A stretch of 43,091 nt of DNA from Gemmataceae bacterium (GTDB taxonomy: Bacteria > Planctomycetota > Planctomycetia > Gemmatales > Gemmataceae), in the NCBI GenBank assembly GCA_009692065.1, contig SHZY01000039.1:1-43091 (forward strand), read 5' to 3'. This document shows positions 9,701-17,233 of this stretch, piece by piece (the stretch's first letter is position 1; each line of letters opens with the position of its first letter). A program made the position numbers and the translations under genes. The notes beneath the pieces are model-generated. The model was not told where the DNA came from and ran no database searches. It saw nothing but the letters and a program-made list of their open reading frames with translations.

Positions 9701-11046
9701 TAGTTCTCGGAAGTTTGAAGATCGACGCTTTGTGGCGGCGCGCTGAAGGTCGGCCTGCGGGAGCTGACCACGTTTTGGGCAGTCTCCGCCAACGTGAGGA
9801 GCTGTGTGCCGTCGGCTTCCGTCGCGATTTTTGTGGGCTGAAACGTGCCGTGGTCCCACCGGCCAAGGGGCAGGTCGGGAGGGAGCTTTACGTTCAGCGT
9901 TTCGCCGCGCGGCAACGCACCCTGAACGCGCAGCGCCGGGCTGGTCCACGAGCCGGTCAACGGCCTGCTGGCAAGACTGCGCACGTGCAATCCTTGCAGT
10001 CTGCCCTGCACGGGCTGATGAAAATCGATGGTCAATTGGCCTGTCGCGGCCCCGGCTGATTTGCCTTTCGGATCGGTCCCTGGGTCGGTTTCGGTCCACT
10101 TCCAGGTCTTGACTTCGCCGCTTTTCAGAGCGACGTCATATGGCTGCAGCCCGCCGTCGCCTTCAAGAATGAGCCGGCGAACGCTGCCGTGCAGGATATC
10201 GACCTGGAAGTCGTGGGTCACCTCGATGCGGTCGAGCGCTAGCTGCTGATCGCTTTGCACGCGTGCAAAAAGGGTGGGGGCCGGGCCTTTCGGCTCCGCG
10301 ATCCGGCGGACGAGCATCTCGATCGGCTTCGAGCCGGTGATCTGTACTTTCCACAGCCGCTTGTTGGCCGAGTCGGCGTCGTGGGGCCCCGTCACCAGGC
10401 CTGCATTCTCGAGTACGGTAAGCCAGGCGTCCGCGGGGAGCTTGAATTCGAAGGTGTTAATGGGGCAGGGGGGCACGGCAAGTTTGAAGGCCGTGCCTTC
10501 ATTGGTCCTCGTGCCGCGCACGCTCCAGTCGAAAAAGCACGTCTGAATCGGCCCCGGCTTGACCGCCAGGCCGAGTGCTTTGCCGTCGAACTCGGCCAGG
10601 ATCGCTTCGGCGCCCTGCTCCCACTTGGGATTGCGCAGGGCGAGGTTGATCGGAACGATCGGCAAGACCGCGGTGGCTTCGCCGGCGTTCAGAATCGTCC
10701 AGCGCCCGAGGTAGCTGCGGAAAGACTCGTCGAAAAGCTCCGCACTGTACTGGGCCCGAGCCAGGCGCGGCTGCTGTTCGCGCGCTTGCAGAGCCTTGCG
10801 GGCGCGTTCAACGCGGGATTCAAATTCGGGCAAGGGCACGAGCACCAGAGCGCCTTGCTGGACCTTTTCAAGTTCCTTGGCCGCACGCTCCGGTGGCACG
10901 TAGATCCGCACAATGGAAAGGCCCGCTTCAGTGCCACCGGGCTGCCCAAGCAACAGCGAACCGCCGCAGCCCATCAGCAGCATCACGGCTACGAGAAGAC
11001 CGCGGCGGATTGCGTCGGACCAGAAAGGACGGCAAGACGAAGGCAC
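3787..11046 (-). CDS. Giant membrane protein, two fused homologous units, unknown function
   Basis: A 2419-residue protein of no family I recognise. GTG start with GGAG 10 bases upstream. The N-terminus is an export signal (RRGLLVAVMLLMGCGG), with Cys27 in a loose lipobox. Unit 1 (1 to about 1300) has a beta-rich module at about 44-205, a long beta-rich body, and a bundle of hydrophobic helices at about 1221-1235, 1249-1265 and 1273-1291 ending in Arg-Arg. A further hydrophobic stretch at 1309-1325, followed by Ala-Pro-Ala-Gln, resembles an embedded signal peptide. Unit 2 then repeats the plan: module about 1335-1500, beta-rich body, helices about 2337-2351 and 2364-2393, and WRQRR. The module resembles residues 80-240 of the gene just upstream. 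A 12-residue tandem duplication lies at nt 5499-5556. No catalytic motif was found. The large domains are probably extracytoplasmic. Confidence 0.8.
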   Translation of the reverse strand: MPSSCRPFWSDAIRRGLLVAVMLLMGCGGSLLLGQPGGTEAGLSIVRIYVPPERAAKELEKVQQGALVLVPLPEFESRVERARKALQAREQQPRLARAQYSAELFDESFRSYLGRWTILNAGEATAVLPIVPINLALRNPKWEQGAEAILAEFDGKALGLAVKPGPIQTCFFDWSVRGTRTNEGTAFKLAVPPCPINTFEFKLPADAWLTVLENAGLVTGPHDADSANKRLWKVQITGSKPIEMLVRRIAEPKGPAPTLFARVQSDQQLALDRIEVTHDFQVDILHGSVRRLILEGDGGLQPYDVALKSGEVKTWKWTETDPGTDPKGKSAGAATGQLTIDFHQPVQGRLQGLHVRSLASRPLTGSWTSPALRVQGALPRGETLNVKLPPDLPLGRWDHGTFQPTKIATEADGTQLLTLAETAQNVVSSRRPTFSAPPQSVDLQTSENYQWDITPRGATLAAEIQFALVRGSLFELRVKLPKTFPGYQIETIEMRPPSLLRDWRLDGASLVIELTQALMPTNKAALKLQLHAGFRELTAGIRTLAYPELEPLGIARRRGAVAIHVDPFFQAQLLSSSIPLAAPQESGPEKQPTPASFRFDFRDKSVSALIRLIPQPVQVQLHGKHRITLAEDNARLQFHWEVEPLVGAPEHLDFRLAPGFPSAWRVLGEEGVRIHHWERLHLHESLPHLLHLGCKTAWQAAALNALTPTGTYWRFHLAEPLRKKAKFTLEAAVPGGWVEDDWRRQSLQMPGAAPWERLAAALALGALPKSAGDRIWPLPLMTPVQRANVDGHVVIESQRGPITKVTADSSLRPKPSASQSENDPIHLRMHPGGAGPIDPGTRVTVRTRPEKRSISLLELCDEAKLTSFIHRDGRVYHRLQFRLWHLDDRTFDLRFPVGTQILAARLHDRWLANVAAEEMPAHVRLTLPFDQNAEFVRYEIVARSEARGSFLPGMMRIETPHIDWPVAPIDLQTRWFLEAGLTPLHQETLTPAGVPARIANETATPRALREAWEWGQTWWSARGAFATPLARKLDEQKQTVLLAEKSLRDDLIKPAKLADALERLALQQLKDGVPLLIDRVAFRLLGLSSETALSPATLSPQAARPFWESLGLVYLPCSRGALLTSLPHLQSLGINSPAEAPELDDALQEAILHGQDSSSGFCLILTWLRLPPDDAQEFSQTSAVPGASSVGDPPLMTEWQIVPVAGGTKTFLVVDPFPARVLGWLLALLMALALWRLGRILEPRSSLRAYILLLAVGILIAVWLPMQVREFFGWPMVLVLAAGFLWHLVRFVSRRGEPVVAREDFTVSYAAGSVTLSVCFLALTWEAPAQPSAVPTHTVLIIDGPKPAALVAPSLLAKLDELENQPELGTQNVVLVSAKYVGKIQDGQARIDVQYEFHSFKDKATLVIPLTGVQLQEGVFLDGAPVYPVPHKQGYALPIRDKGVHHLRLSFTVRAVLAGGRLDLAFKIPKLIQNEMTLQGLAPAQIIECLTCTGEEKLSTTAPPASKEWRCQLGYVDSVHLRWTDTATQPVVKSPEVKEAHFWDLRPASLALHSSFQYTIGKDSLTQLSVAMPEGLHVRSVEALATPPQPPVGKGGHASVIVLKQWSIVGKGGQRRLAVDFVQPVTGTVTLNLEIVPPAFAQKPTMLLPLPAPLQGKFGAGVVGYHLDALATPAAQNLVGVQSISAEEFDQQWKKRAAAVIPPASRTFSFQRQALQAGLELKIEPASRHARLQLAWHVDRHFAELRGKFTIVSAHENLILLEFQVEPGLTLADIAGPDVQRWQLQGALLQVWLRQPRQQTTIEMTGWRLPLAKTTPATLLLPGIYPIERRLVDSALKEYPTRLVDSALKVHAAADIQLQMEKLKSLRADPADSLRFAIESAPYETTVRLTPRMLAPQASMLTKLQPSEGGIEIWQRIRLTSERGRMPTLKLLVKDWPFDPMVLSAPGANVQATPGKESAWTLTYPAGMPHESYILLRGRIAKDANVAANLPSVELAGANVSEHLLAWQDLQVQQLTNGKNVVPQAPAKPLPRGTTSGRWFEDRAAWKFADRPTGPITAKLPKSSARTNGRILASAEETRLAGQPPWLREASFWVHAPERTELRIKFPAPAESFSALVGERLHSAWTPAAKEFVLALDGSSEPRLVRLRWKHSAITDRLAAPTVAGLQIDQTPLLAHQRVLWIPAGMRAELSELETVPTLVPRLLQEADSQAEITAALALESPRTAETAKRIASRQQQFHASLRHAEYALAILEVEPAAWHERVAELKRKNEALANERQYDDVRKSAQKQKQFVPLVRSESGTASAGTLLIVPPGLTRVPLQFTAERTYLERRTFSEMMVLAAIFLLVFSYFRHGRLIARAAAPEAAIAMLVVAMLIYGISVIGMALGTVLLGVRCCWLANAWRQRRALSVAATSPASQS
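5499..5556. repeat. In-frame tandem duplication inside the giant gene
   Basis: A 22-base word beginning CTTTCAG occurs at 5499-5520 and again at 5535-5556 with two mismatches. The offset is 36 bases, exactly 12 codons. In the protein it gives RLVDSALKEYPT followed by RLVDSALKVHAA. It looks like a recent slippage or unequal-exchange duplication that kept the frame. Confidence 0.75.
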
Positions 11047-11086
11047 TTGAGGAATACTCCGGATTCAAGAGGCGCTACCAACTTCT

Positions 11087-14000
11087 TTAGCTTCCCGCCT
11101 GTGAGCTGGTCGGCTGGTCGGCCGGCGCTTCCGGCGGCTCGGGTTCGTCGACGGTCGATTGCTCGCGTGGGCGCTTGGCTTCGGCGGTGCGCACCATCGT
11201 TGAGCCTGGCTTGGTTCGACTAAATCCTGTGAGCAACACGAGCTGCCGGCGCTGCCGCTCCTGCACCAGCCAGTGGCCGAGGGCAAATACCAGAAACAGG
11301 ATCACCCCCGGCTGCAAGCCAAACAAAAGAGGCGGCACCACGGCCGGGCACAGTACGCCAAGCGCCAGCATCCCCGCGGCCAGCGCCGCGACCAGCAGCC
11401 AAAACACCCAGCGCGGCAGCGGCGACAGAAAGCCACCGAGGGTCGCAACCAGGAATAGCCCCGAGCAGCCCAAGAGCCACCACGTGCGCGGCAGATGATA
11501 GACCGTCTCGGGCTGCGCACTGACTTGCGCGAACGAATACGTGAACGTGAACGCCTGGTTCGCGGGCGCCCACGCTTCGAGTTCCGCGCTCGTGCCGGAC
11601 GGCTCCGGCGTCAACAGCCAGCTTTGCAAGCCCCATTGCAGATCGGGCTGAGCGTGGCGCCCCAGTGAGGCAGCCAGCACCGGCCCGGACATCAGCAACT
11701 GCCAGCGCATGTGCCCGATCACCACCGGCGAGCGGAACATCGGGGCATGCAGCGTAGTCCGCCAAAAGGCATTGACTTCCATCGCGTCCGCGGGAATCGT
11801 ATAGGCGATTTCAAGTACTGTCGGCAAGGTGACGAGTTCCGGATGGAGTTGAACGCGCACAACCTTGCCCGTCGCATCGATTTTTTCCGCCGCTTCCAGT
11901 TTTTTTCCGCCGAGAGTGAACGTCGGCCCATCCTTCAGGAAAGGCGCGGGCACAGGCAGCTCGATGTCGAGATACGTCGCGTGAAGTTCTTGAATCAGAT
12001 AAATCGCCCGGCACTGCTGGCTGCCGCCGTCGTCCAGCATGCGGACCTGGATCAACGCCCGGTCGGCGATGAAGGCGGCAGACGGCGGCGCCGGCGATTC
12101 TTCAATCTTCAGCGTGAGCGGCAACAGCGGGCCGAAGCCTTGTAGCACGAGCGACGGGAACTGGGCCTTGCCGGCCACCGCCTCGATGCTGCGGTCTTTC
12201 CATGCTCCTCGGTCCGCCAAGCCGGGGGCCAGACTCGCCTTGATCCCCGAGCGGCACCAGACGCGGACCTTGACGTCCTGCTGCGACGCCATCACCGGCC
12301 CGAGCGGCGTCACCTCGAGCTGTCCCGCGCCGATGGCAACGTCGTACTCCAGGCGAAGTTCCGGCTGATCTCCATCCACCCACAGCGTTTGCCCGACGAC
12401 GTCGCGAAGCGTCGCCTCACCCTTCGTGACGACCGACACCCGCTCGATGCCGGGCGCGACCCGCAGCGCAATTTGAGAGCTTTTCCCCACAGGGCCGGGG
12501 CCGGCGTCTCTGGGCAGCCGCAGGGTCTGGGTCACTTGAGCCGTGTGCTCGTGAATGAGAAGGTCCAGCGTCGAGTATGCAGTGAGCTCGCGATGATACG
12601 GCCGCCAGGCGAGGTCCACGAAGCCGGGGGCCTGGTCCCAGCTTAGATCGAAGCGGTCGCGATCCGGCACCGGCTCCTCCGCCCCCGCCGGGCCGTACAT
12701 CAATTCGATTTGCTTGTCGGTCTTGATCGTCAGCTTGGCCCCGCGATCTTGCGTATTGAGCGGCCGAGGCAACTCCAGGCGGATGCGCTGATTTTGCAGA
12801 GGGATACGGTACGTGGTCTTCACGACTAGCTTGGCCTCCTTGGCCGGGCTGCGCAACAGGACGCGCACCTTGCCAGCCGCATCCTGCGCCACCAGCTTGA
12901 GCGGCACGCCCTGCGCGTCGAAAACTGCGAATCCCTCCGGACTGGCGTAGGTCCAGGGGGCGCCACGCGCTTTCCAGATCCCTGCCCACGGCAGCGCGCC
13001 GGGGAATTCGAGCGATGGCCCAGCGGTCCCGATCATCCAGAGGTCGCGCGGCTGCGGCACCGGCAATGCCAGATCGATGGCCTGGACTGTTGCGAACAAC
13101 GCCTGCGCATGAAGCTGAGTCGTCGCCTCGACGTCCCAGCCCTGCTGGCCCACTTGCATCTCCAGCTTGTGAACGGTCTTCGTCTCGATTTGGCTTTTCT
13201 CGGCGCGCCACTCCAGCTCCAAAGGCGCCTTGAGCGCCTGCAGCGCCTTGAGGTTCTTGTCCGATATCGGCAGCGCTACATACTTGAACACCGCTTCCGT
13301 CTCGGTGTTCGTCTGCTGGTACACTTCGCCGTTCCGTGTCGGCACCAGACGCTGGCCGAAACTGAACTCCGCGGGACTGTTCACCGTGATCGTCCCCGTT
13401 TGCTGGAACATCCCCAGCACATGGAAAGGCCCAATCGCCACGCGCGTCCCCTGGTTCGGCCGCGGCACGCGCAGCGAGACTTTCACCTGCCAGCGCTCCG
13501 CGGTGGCGCTGAAGGTATCGAGAGTGTAGTGGAGCTTGCCTTTATCCGGTAGAATCAACTCAAACGGCAATCCCACGGGCGCCTTCACTTCCTCGATCTT
13601 CGCTTGCGGCGGCACGAAGAGATGCCATTGGGTGGTCTGGAGCCGGCTGTCTTCCAAGAAGAGATCGGCGCTGATGTTGACGTGCGTTGCATCGACATCG
13701 ACCTTGACCAGCGATTCTGCCTTGGCCAGCGGCGTGTTTCCCGCCAGGGCCAACGGCTCTTTCCACGCCAGGTTGAGCGCCTTGCCCATCCCCACGCCAA
13801 TCTGCCAGCGCCCCGGCGTCTTGGTCTTTTCGAGCGTCTTGTTCCAGCGCAGTTCCTTGACAGCAGTCGACAACTCCAGGTTGAGGATCGTCCCCGCCGC
13901 GCCGGGCAGGCCCAGATCGATCTCGCGTTCCATGGTGCCGGCCGAAGATTTCTTCGTTTGGACGGGCACCCGGAAATGTAACGTCAGTTGATGGCTTCCC

Positions 14001-14584
14001 TCCTTCTCGACGCGCACGAAGAAGCCGTCGTCCTTGTCGTAGTCCAGGAACGGAATCTGCCGATCGAGGTCCCCTTCCTCCGTCAGGTGGCCTCCTTGCA
14101 GGCCAAGAACCACCGCCGTCCTTGGCTGCTCGGTTGAAAAGCTGTACTCGGCGCTAAAGACGATGAAGTCGCCGTCCAGTTTGCCGCGAAGTTTGCACCA
14201 CGACGGCGCCTTTTTCTCGGCCTTGAGCTGGCCTTCCAGCACCTTGAGACGCTCCAGCTGCGCCAGATACTCCTCCAGGTTCACGGTAGTAATTTTGGGG
14301 AATAGCCCAGTTGCGTTGAGCAGATCGTCCACGACGACGATGATCGCGTCCTTCGGCAGTTTCATCTTGTCCAGCGGGACCTTCGGCTTGGGCGTCTCCT
14401 TCACCGGGTCAATCGTTTTCTCGGGAGGCTTGGCTTTCTCTGGGACCTTTCCCTTCAACTTACCGGGGTCGTCTTTCCCGTTGGGTGGGTCCGTCTTCTT
14501 GTCCGGCTGGCCTGCCGGCTGCGCGAGCGCGACCAGGCCGAAACAGCCGAGCGCAAGGGCGACGATGAGGATGGCTCGCGACAT
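11087..14584 (-). CDS. Large secreted, C-terminally membrane-anchored protein, unknown function
   Basis: A 1165-residue protein with a signal peptide at 1-21 (VALA/QP cleavage), a Lys/Pro-rich linker (22-78), and a module at about 80-240 that matches in pattern the modules of the giant downstream protein. A long beta-rich body of unknown fold follows, then three hydrophobic helices (about 1035-1053, 1059-1078 and 1080-1105) and a hydrophilic tail rich in Glu, Pro and Ser. The helix bundle ends in QERQRRQ, like the Arg-Arg ends of the bundles in the neighbour. The ATG at 14584 has AAAGGG 8 bases upstream. The next gene starts 40 bases after its stop, so the two are probably co-transcribed. No enzymatic motif was seen. 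It may be a single-unit paralogue of the two-unit neighbour. Confidence 0.8.
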   Translation of the reverse strand: MSRAILIVALALGCFGLVALAQPAGQPDKKTDPPNGKDDPGKLKGKVPEKAKPPEKTIDPVKETPKPKVPLDKMKLPKDAIIVVVDDLLNATGLFPKITTVNLEEYLAQLERLKVLEGQLKAEKKAPSWCKLRGKLDGDFIVFSAEYSFSTEQPRTAVVLGLQGGHLTEEGDLDRQIPFLDYDKDDGFFVRVEKEGSHQLTLHFRVPVQTKKSSAGTMEREIDLGLPGAAGTILNLELSTAVKELRWNKTLEKTKTPGRWQIGVGMGKALNLAWKEPLALAGNTPLAKAESLVKVDVDATHVNISADLFLEDSRLQTTQWHLFVPPQAKIEEVKAPVGLPFELILPDKGKLHYTLDTFSATAERWQVKVSLRVPRPNQGTRVAIGPFHVLGMFQQTGTITVNSPAEFSFGQRLVPTRNGEVYQQTNTETEAVFKYVALPISDKNLKALQALKAPLELEWRAEKSQIETKTVHKLEMQVGQQGWDVEATTQLHAQALFATVQAIDLALPVPQPRDLWMIGTAGPSLEFPGALPWAGIWKARGAPWTYASPEGFAVFDAQGVPLKLVAQDAAGKVRVLLRSPAKEAKLVVKTTYRIPLQNQRIRLELPRPLNTQDRGAKLTIKTDKQIELMYGPAGAEEPVPDRDRFDLSWDQAPGFVDLAWRPYHRELTAYSTLDLLIHEHTAQVTQTLRLPRDAGPGPVGKSSQIALRVAPGIERVSVVTKGEATLRDVVGQTLWVDGDQPELRLEYDVAIGAGQLEVTPLGPVMASQQDVKVRVWCRSGIKASLAPGLADRGAWKDRSIEAVAGKAQFPSLVLQGFGPLLPLTLKIEESPAPPSAAFIADRALIQVRMLDDGGSQQCRAIYLIQELHATYLDIELPVPAPFLKDGPTFTLGGKKLEAAEKIDATGKVVRVQLHPELVTLPTVLEIAYTIPADAMEVNAFWRTTLHAPMFRSPVVIGHMRWQLLMSGPVLAASLGRHAQPDLQWGLQSWLLTPEPSGTSAELEAWAPANQAFTFTYSFAQVSAQPETVYHLPRTWWLLGCSGLFLVATLGGFLSPLPRWVFWLLVAALAAGMLALGVLCPAVVPPLLFGLQPGVILFLVFALGHWLVQERQRRQLVLLTGFSRTKPGSTMVRTAEAKRPREQSTVDEPEPPEAPADQPTSSQAGS

Positions 14585-14746
14585 CTCCGGGACCCTTTGA
14601 TCGGGTGGAAGTTTTCGAACGCAGCCACATTATAAACCAATTCTTCGGAAAACGATCCCCAAGAATCCCAATTTACCCAATTTCGCGAGTTGACGGCGGA
14701 GAGCGCGCCAGTGAGTTGGATTGTGACGATTGCAACGATCGTGTTT

Positions 14747-14791
14747 GCCGCTTGCGGCGTAGCAATCGGTTGTTGCTACGCCGCAAGCGGC
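14747..14791. repeat. Palindrome with 19-bp perfect arms
   Basis: Arms 14747-14765 and 14773-14791 (starting GCCGCTTGCGGCG) pair perfectly around a 7-base loop, upstream of the 1165-codon gene and downstream of the phosphatase gene stop. The GCCGCTTGCGGC core recurs in the palindrome at 27345-27400. It could act as a terminator for the phosphatase transcript, though no U-tract follows. Confidence 0.8.
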
Positions 14792-14805
14792 GCGTTCACT
14801 GCAAA

Positions 14806-15603
14806 TCAACCCCCCACGCCACCGCGAAAGACCTCCACCAGCGCTGGATGAAGTGCCCCATTGGTCGCCAGCGCATCCGGCGTGTACGGATCGTAGACGC
14901 CGCCATCGATGTCCGTGATGACGCCGCCCGCCTCGCGCACCAGGACGATACCCCCGGCAACATCCCAGACGTGGTTGTCGAAGGCGTAATAGCCGTCGAA
15001 TCGTCCCGCGGCCACATACGCCAGGTTGAGCGCCGTCGATCCGGTGCGGCGCATCGATTGGGCATGAAACGAAAAGTGGCGCCACCAGTCGAGCGCTCGT
15101 TCGCCGCCGCGCAGGTCCGGCGGGAAGCCGGTCGCCAGCAGCGCCTTGTCGAGCGTCGGCGTCGCGCTGGTTCGGAGCCGTTCGGCATTGAGCCAGGCGC
15201 CGTACCCCTTGGCCGCGGCAAACATCTCGCGGCGCGAAGGCTCATAGATGACGCCGACCACCATCTCGTCGGCGATCTGCAAGCCAATCGAGATGCAATA
15301 GAACGGAAAGTCATGGACGTAGTTGGTGGTGCCATCGATGGGATCGACGATCCAGGTCGGCGGGGCATCGGGCCCGGGGCGCGACTTGCCTGCCCCTTCT
15401 TCCTCGCCGAGGAAGGCGTGCTCGGGAAACAGCAACGCGAGGTGGGCCTGGATCACGCGCTGCGAAGCGACGTCCGCATCCGTGACGAGATCGAAGCGCC
15501 CCTTCTCCTTGACCTGGAACTTCCGCCGCCACGATTCCAGCACCTCGGCGGCGCCGAGCGCGGCATCCTTGGCGGCGGTCAAAAATGGCAGTAAGTCCGT
15601 CAT
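14806..15603 (-). CDS. Inositol monophosphatase family protein (SuhB-like)
   Basis: A 265-residue Mg2+/Li+-sensitive phosphatase family member, close to the usual family length. Metal-binding motifs are present: Glu67-Glu68 in FLGEEEG, Asp87-Pro-Ile-Asp90-Gly-Thr in VDPIDGTTNY, and Trp213-Asp214 in WDVAGG. It probably removes phosphate from inositol-1-phosphate or a related small sugar or nucleotide phosphate. Substrate cannot be told from sequence (inositol, histidinol-phosphate and PAP enzymes share these motifs). ATG at 15603. The upstream gap carries a 35-bp palindrome that recurs at 30351. Confidence 0.88.
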   Translation of the reverse strand: MTDLLPFLTAAKDAALGAAEVLESWRRKFQVKEKGRFDLVTDADVASQRVIQAHLALLFPEHAFLGEEEGAGKSRPGPDAPPTWIVDPIDGTTNYVHDFPFYCISIGLQIADEMVVGVIYEPSRREMFAAAKGYGAWLNAERLRTSATPTLDKALLATGFPPDLRGGERALDWWRHFSFHAQSMRRTGSTALNLAYVAAGRFDGYYAFDNHVWDVAGGIVLVREAGGVITDIDGGVYDPYTPDALATNGALHPALVEVFRGGVGG

Positions 15604-15622
15604 GGAAAATTCACCGATTATC

Positions 15623-15657
15623 GTAGGGTGGGTCTCGCTGCGCTCGACCCACCCTAC
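15623..15657. repeat. 35-bp palindrome, identical copy at 30351
   Basis: Begins GTAGGGTGGGTC and ends with its complement GACCCACCCTAC, with a short CTCGCTGCGCT-type centre. The same 35 bases occur at 30351-30385. It lies in the 64-base gap between the ferrochelatase stop and the phosphatase start. Confidence 0.9.
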
Positions 15658-15667
15658 AAATTGATCA

Positions 15668-16633
15668 TCAAATCCAGCCGCGGCCTTCCTCTTCGATGAT
15701 CACTCGCATCGCGTCGATCCACGCCGGATGGTCGTTCAAGCACGGACAGGCGTGCAGCGCTTCGCCGCCGGCGTGCAGGAACAACTCACGCGACTCGTTG
15801 CCGATCTCGTCGAGCGTCTCTAGGCAATCCGCCGTGAAGCCGGGCAGAGCGACGAAGACCCTCTTCTTGCCTTGCCGCGCCAGCGCTTGCAGGACTTCAT
15901 CGGTGTACGGCTTCAACCAAACCTCACGGCCAAAGAGCGACTGGAATGTTTGCGTGAAGTTGCCGCGTACCCAGCCCAGCCGGCGGATCAGCTCGCTGGA
16001 GGTGCGCTTGACATGGGTCGCATAAGGATCGCCCGCCTTGGCATAGCGCTTGGGAATGCCGTGGAAGCTGAGCACGTGATGGTCCGGCTTCCAGGGCAGC
16101 TTCGCCAGCTCATCGGTGATGACGCGCGTCATCGCATCGAGGTAGGCGGGATGCTGATAATACGGCGGCACGATGCGCAACGCGGGCACGCGCCGCTGTT
16201 CCAGCAGGCACTTGAAGAGCGCGTCGGTCGCCGAAGCGGTTGTGGTGGCCGAGTATTGCGGATACATCGGAAAAGCGATAATGCGATCGACACCAGCGGC
16301 AATCATCTCGGAAACCGTGTTCGCAAGCGGCGGATTGCCGACTTGCATGCCGAAGCGCACGGGGACGCCTGGCAGCTTCGCTTGCAGCAGTTCGGTTTGC
16401 CGTTTGGTCCAGTGCAACAGCGGCGAGCCGGTCACGGGATCCCAGATGCGCGCATACTTCGCCGCGGATTGGGCCGGGCGTTTGTAGAGGATGTAGCGAA
16501 AAAGGAGGGGCCAGAACCACGGCGGGTCTTCGATGACGCGAGGGTCGCCCAGGAATTGTTTGAGGTACGGGCGGAGTGCCTCTGGCGTTGGCGCGTCCGG
16601 CGTGCCGAGTTGAATGATCAGAACGCCAAGCAT
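15668..16633 (-). CDS. hemH: Ferrochelatase
   Basis: Inserts Fe2+ into protoporphyrin (or, in some lineages, coproporphyrin) to make haem. The 321-residue chain has the N-terminal VLIIQLGTPDAP strand-loop, the PMYPQYSATT substrate region (122-131), the metal-site His191 in SFHGIPKRY, and Glu272 in CLETLDEIG. It lacks the C-terminal Cys ligands of 2Fe-2S ferrochelatases and any membrane helix, so it resembles the compact bacterial soluble form. The ATG at 16633 is chosen because the family starts a few residues before IIQLGTP. A TTG 18 bases upstream is in frame but unsupported. No clear ribosome site. The seven-iron ferredoxin gene lies upstream on the same strand, separated by a long palindrome. 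Confidence 0.93.
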   Translation of the reverse strand: MLGVLIIQLGTPDAPTPEALRPYLKQFLGDPRVIEDPPWFWPLLFRYILYKRPAQSAAKYARIWDPVTGSPLLHWTKRQTELLQAKLPGVPVRFGMQVGNPPLANTVSEMIAAGVDRIIAFPMYPQYSATTTASATDALFKCLLEQRRVPALRIVPPYYQHPAYLDAMTRVITDELAKLPWKPDHHVLSFHGIPKRYAKAGDPYATHVKRTSSELIRRLGWVRGNFTQTFQSLFGREVWLKPYTDEVLQALARQGKKRVFVALPGFTADCLETLDEIGNESRELFLHAGGEALHACPCLNDHPAWIDAMRVIIEEEGRGWI

Positions 16634-16657
16634 ACGATGAACGCAATTCAAAAAGCA

Positions 16658-16717
16658 ACCAGCCCCAAGCGCGAGCGATGGGGTTGCGACACCCCCTCGC
16701 TCGCGCTTGGGGCTGGT
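16658..16717. repeat. Palindrome with 21-bp perfect arms
   Basis: Arms 16658-16678 and 16697-16717 (ACCAGCCCCAAGCGCGAGCG... and its complement) fill the gap between the ferredoxin stop and the ferrochelatase start. It is placed to act as a hairpin after ferredoxin, but no T-tract follows, so termination is uncertain. Confidence 0.85.
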
Positions 16718-16727
16718 CTTTAGCTCA

Positions 16728-17039
16728 TTACGCCTTCTTCTTGCAGCCGGGGCCTTCCTTCGGGTCGCCCTTTTCCGTGATGTGGCCCGTGCCCGCCGCC
16801 TTGATCTCGGCCGACTTGGTCGCGTTCAGCGGCGTGTAGCTCTGCCATTGCGCCGGCACGTTGGCCTCGGCGAAGATTGCTTCGACCGGGCATTCCGGCA
16901 CGCACGCTTCGCAGTCGATGCAATCGACCGGATCGATGTATAGCAGCAAGTCGTCCTGGTAAAAGCACTCGACCGGACAGACTGCCACGCAATCGGTGTA
17001 CTTGCAATCATTGCAAGGTTCGCAAACGGTATGCGTCAT
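16728..17039 (-). CDS. fdxA: Seven-iron (3Fe-4S/4Fe-4S) ferredoxin
   Basis: A 103-residue electron carrier of the FdxA type. The Cys pattern fits the seven-iron family: Cys9, Cys17 and Cys50 for the 3Fe-4S cluster, and Cys21, Cys40, Cys43 and Cys46 for the 4Fe-4S cluster, in [11 protein letters not shown] and [12 protein letters not shown]. Extra Cys occur at 6, 12, 25 and near the C-terminus (GPGCKKKA). The C-terminal extension after about residue 60 is typical of the family. The ATG at 17039 matches the family start MTH. GGGTGGGA a few bases upstream serves as ribosome site, so the in-frame GTG at 17048 is not needed. The partner oxidoreductase is not evident nearby. Confidence 0.93.
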   Translation of the reverse strand: MTHTVCEPCNDCKYTDCVAVCPVECFYQDDLLLYIDPVDCIDCEACVPECPVEAIFAEANVPAQWQSYTPLNATKSAEIKAAGTGHITEKGDPKEGPGCKKKA

Positions 17040-17178
17040 GATTCCCACCCGTTTCCAGCCCGCCGCCTGGAAGGTTCAATTGAAGGCCCACCCGCGGGTC
17101 GATGGGCCGTGGTTTATTGATGTCTCTGTAATATCGGTAGGAAGCGGAGGGGGAAGTGTCCAGTCCCCTGCCACCTGG

Positions 17179-17226
17179 CTTGCCGTTTAGCGTTCGCGTG
17201 GCGCCATGCGAACGCTAAACGGCAAG
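17179..17226. repeat. GTTTAGC-family palindrome, 19-bp arms
   Basis: Arms 17179-17197 (CTTGCCGTTTAGCGTTCGC) and 17208-17226 pair perfectly around a 10-base loop. It lies just after the priA stop, in the gap before the ferredoxin promoter region. One of several elements in this window with GTTTAGC/GCTAAAC. Confidence 0.9.
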
Positions 17227-17233
17227 CGGAACC

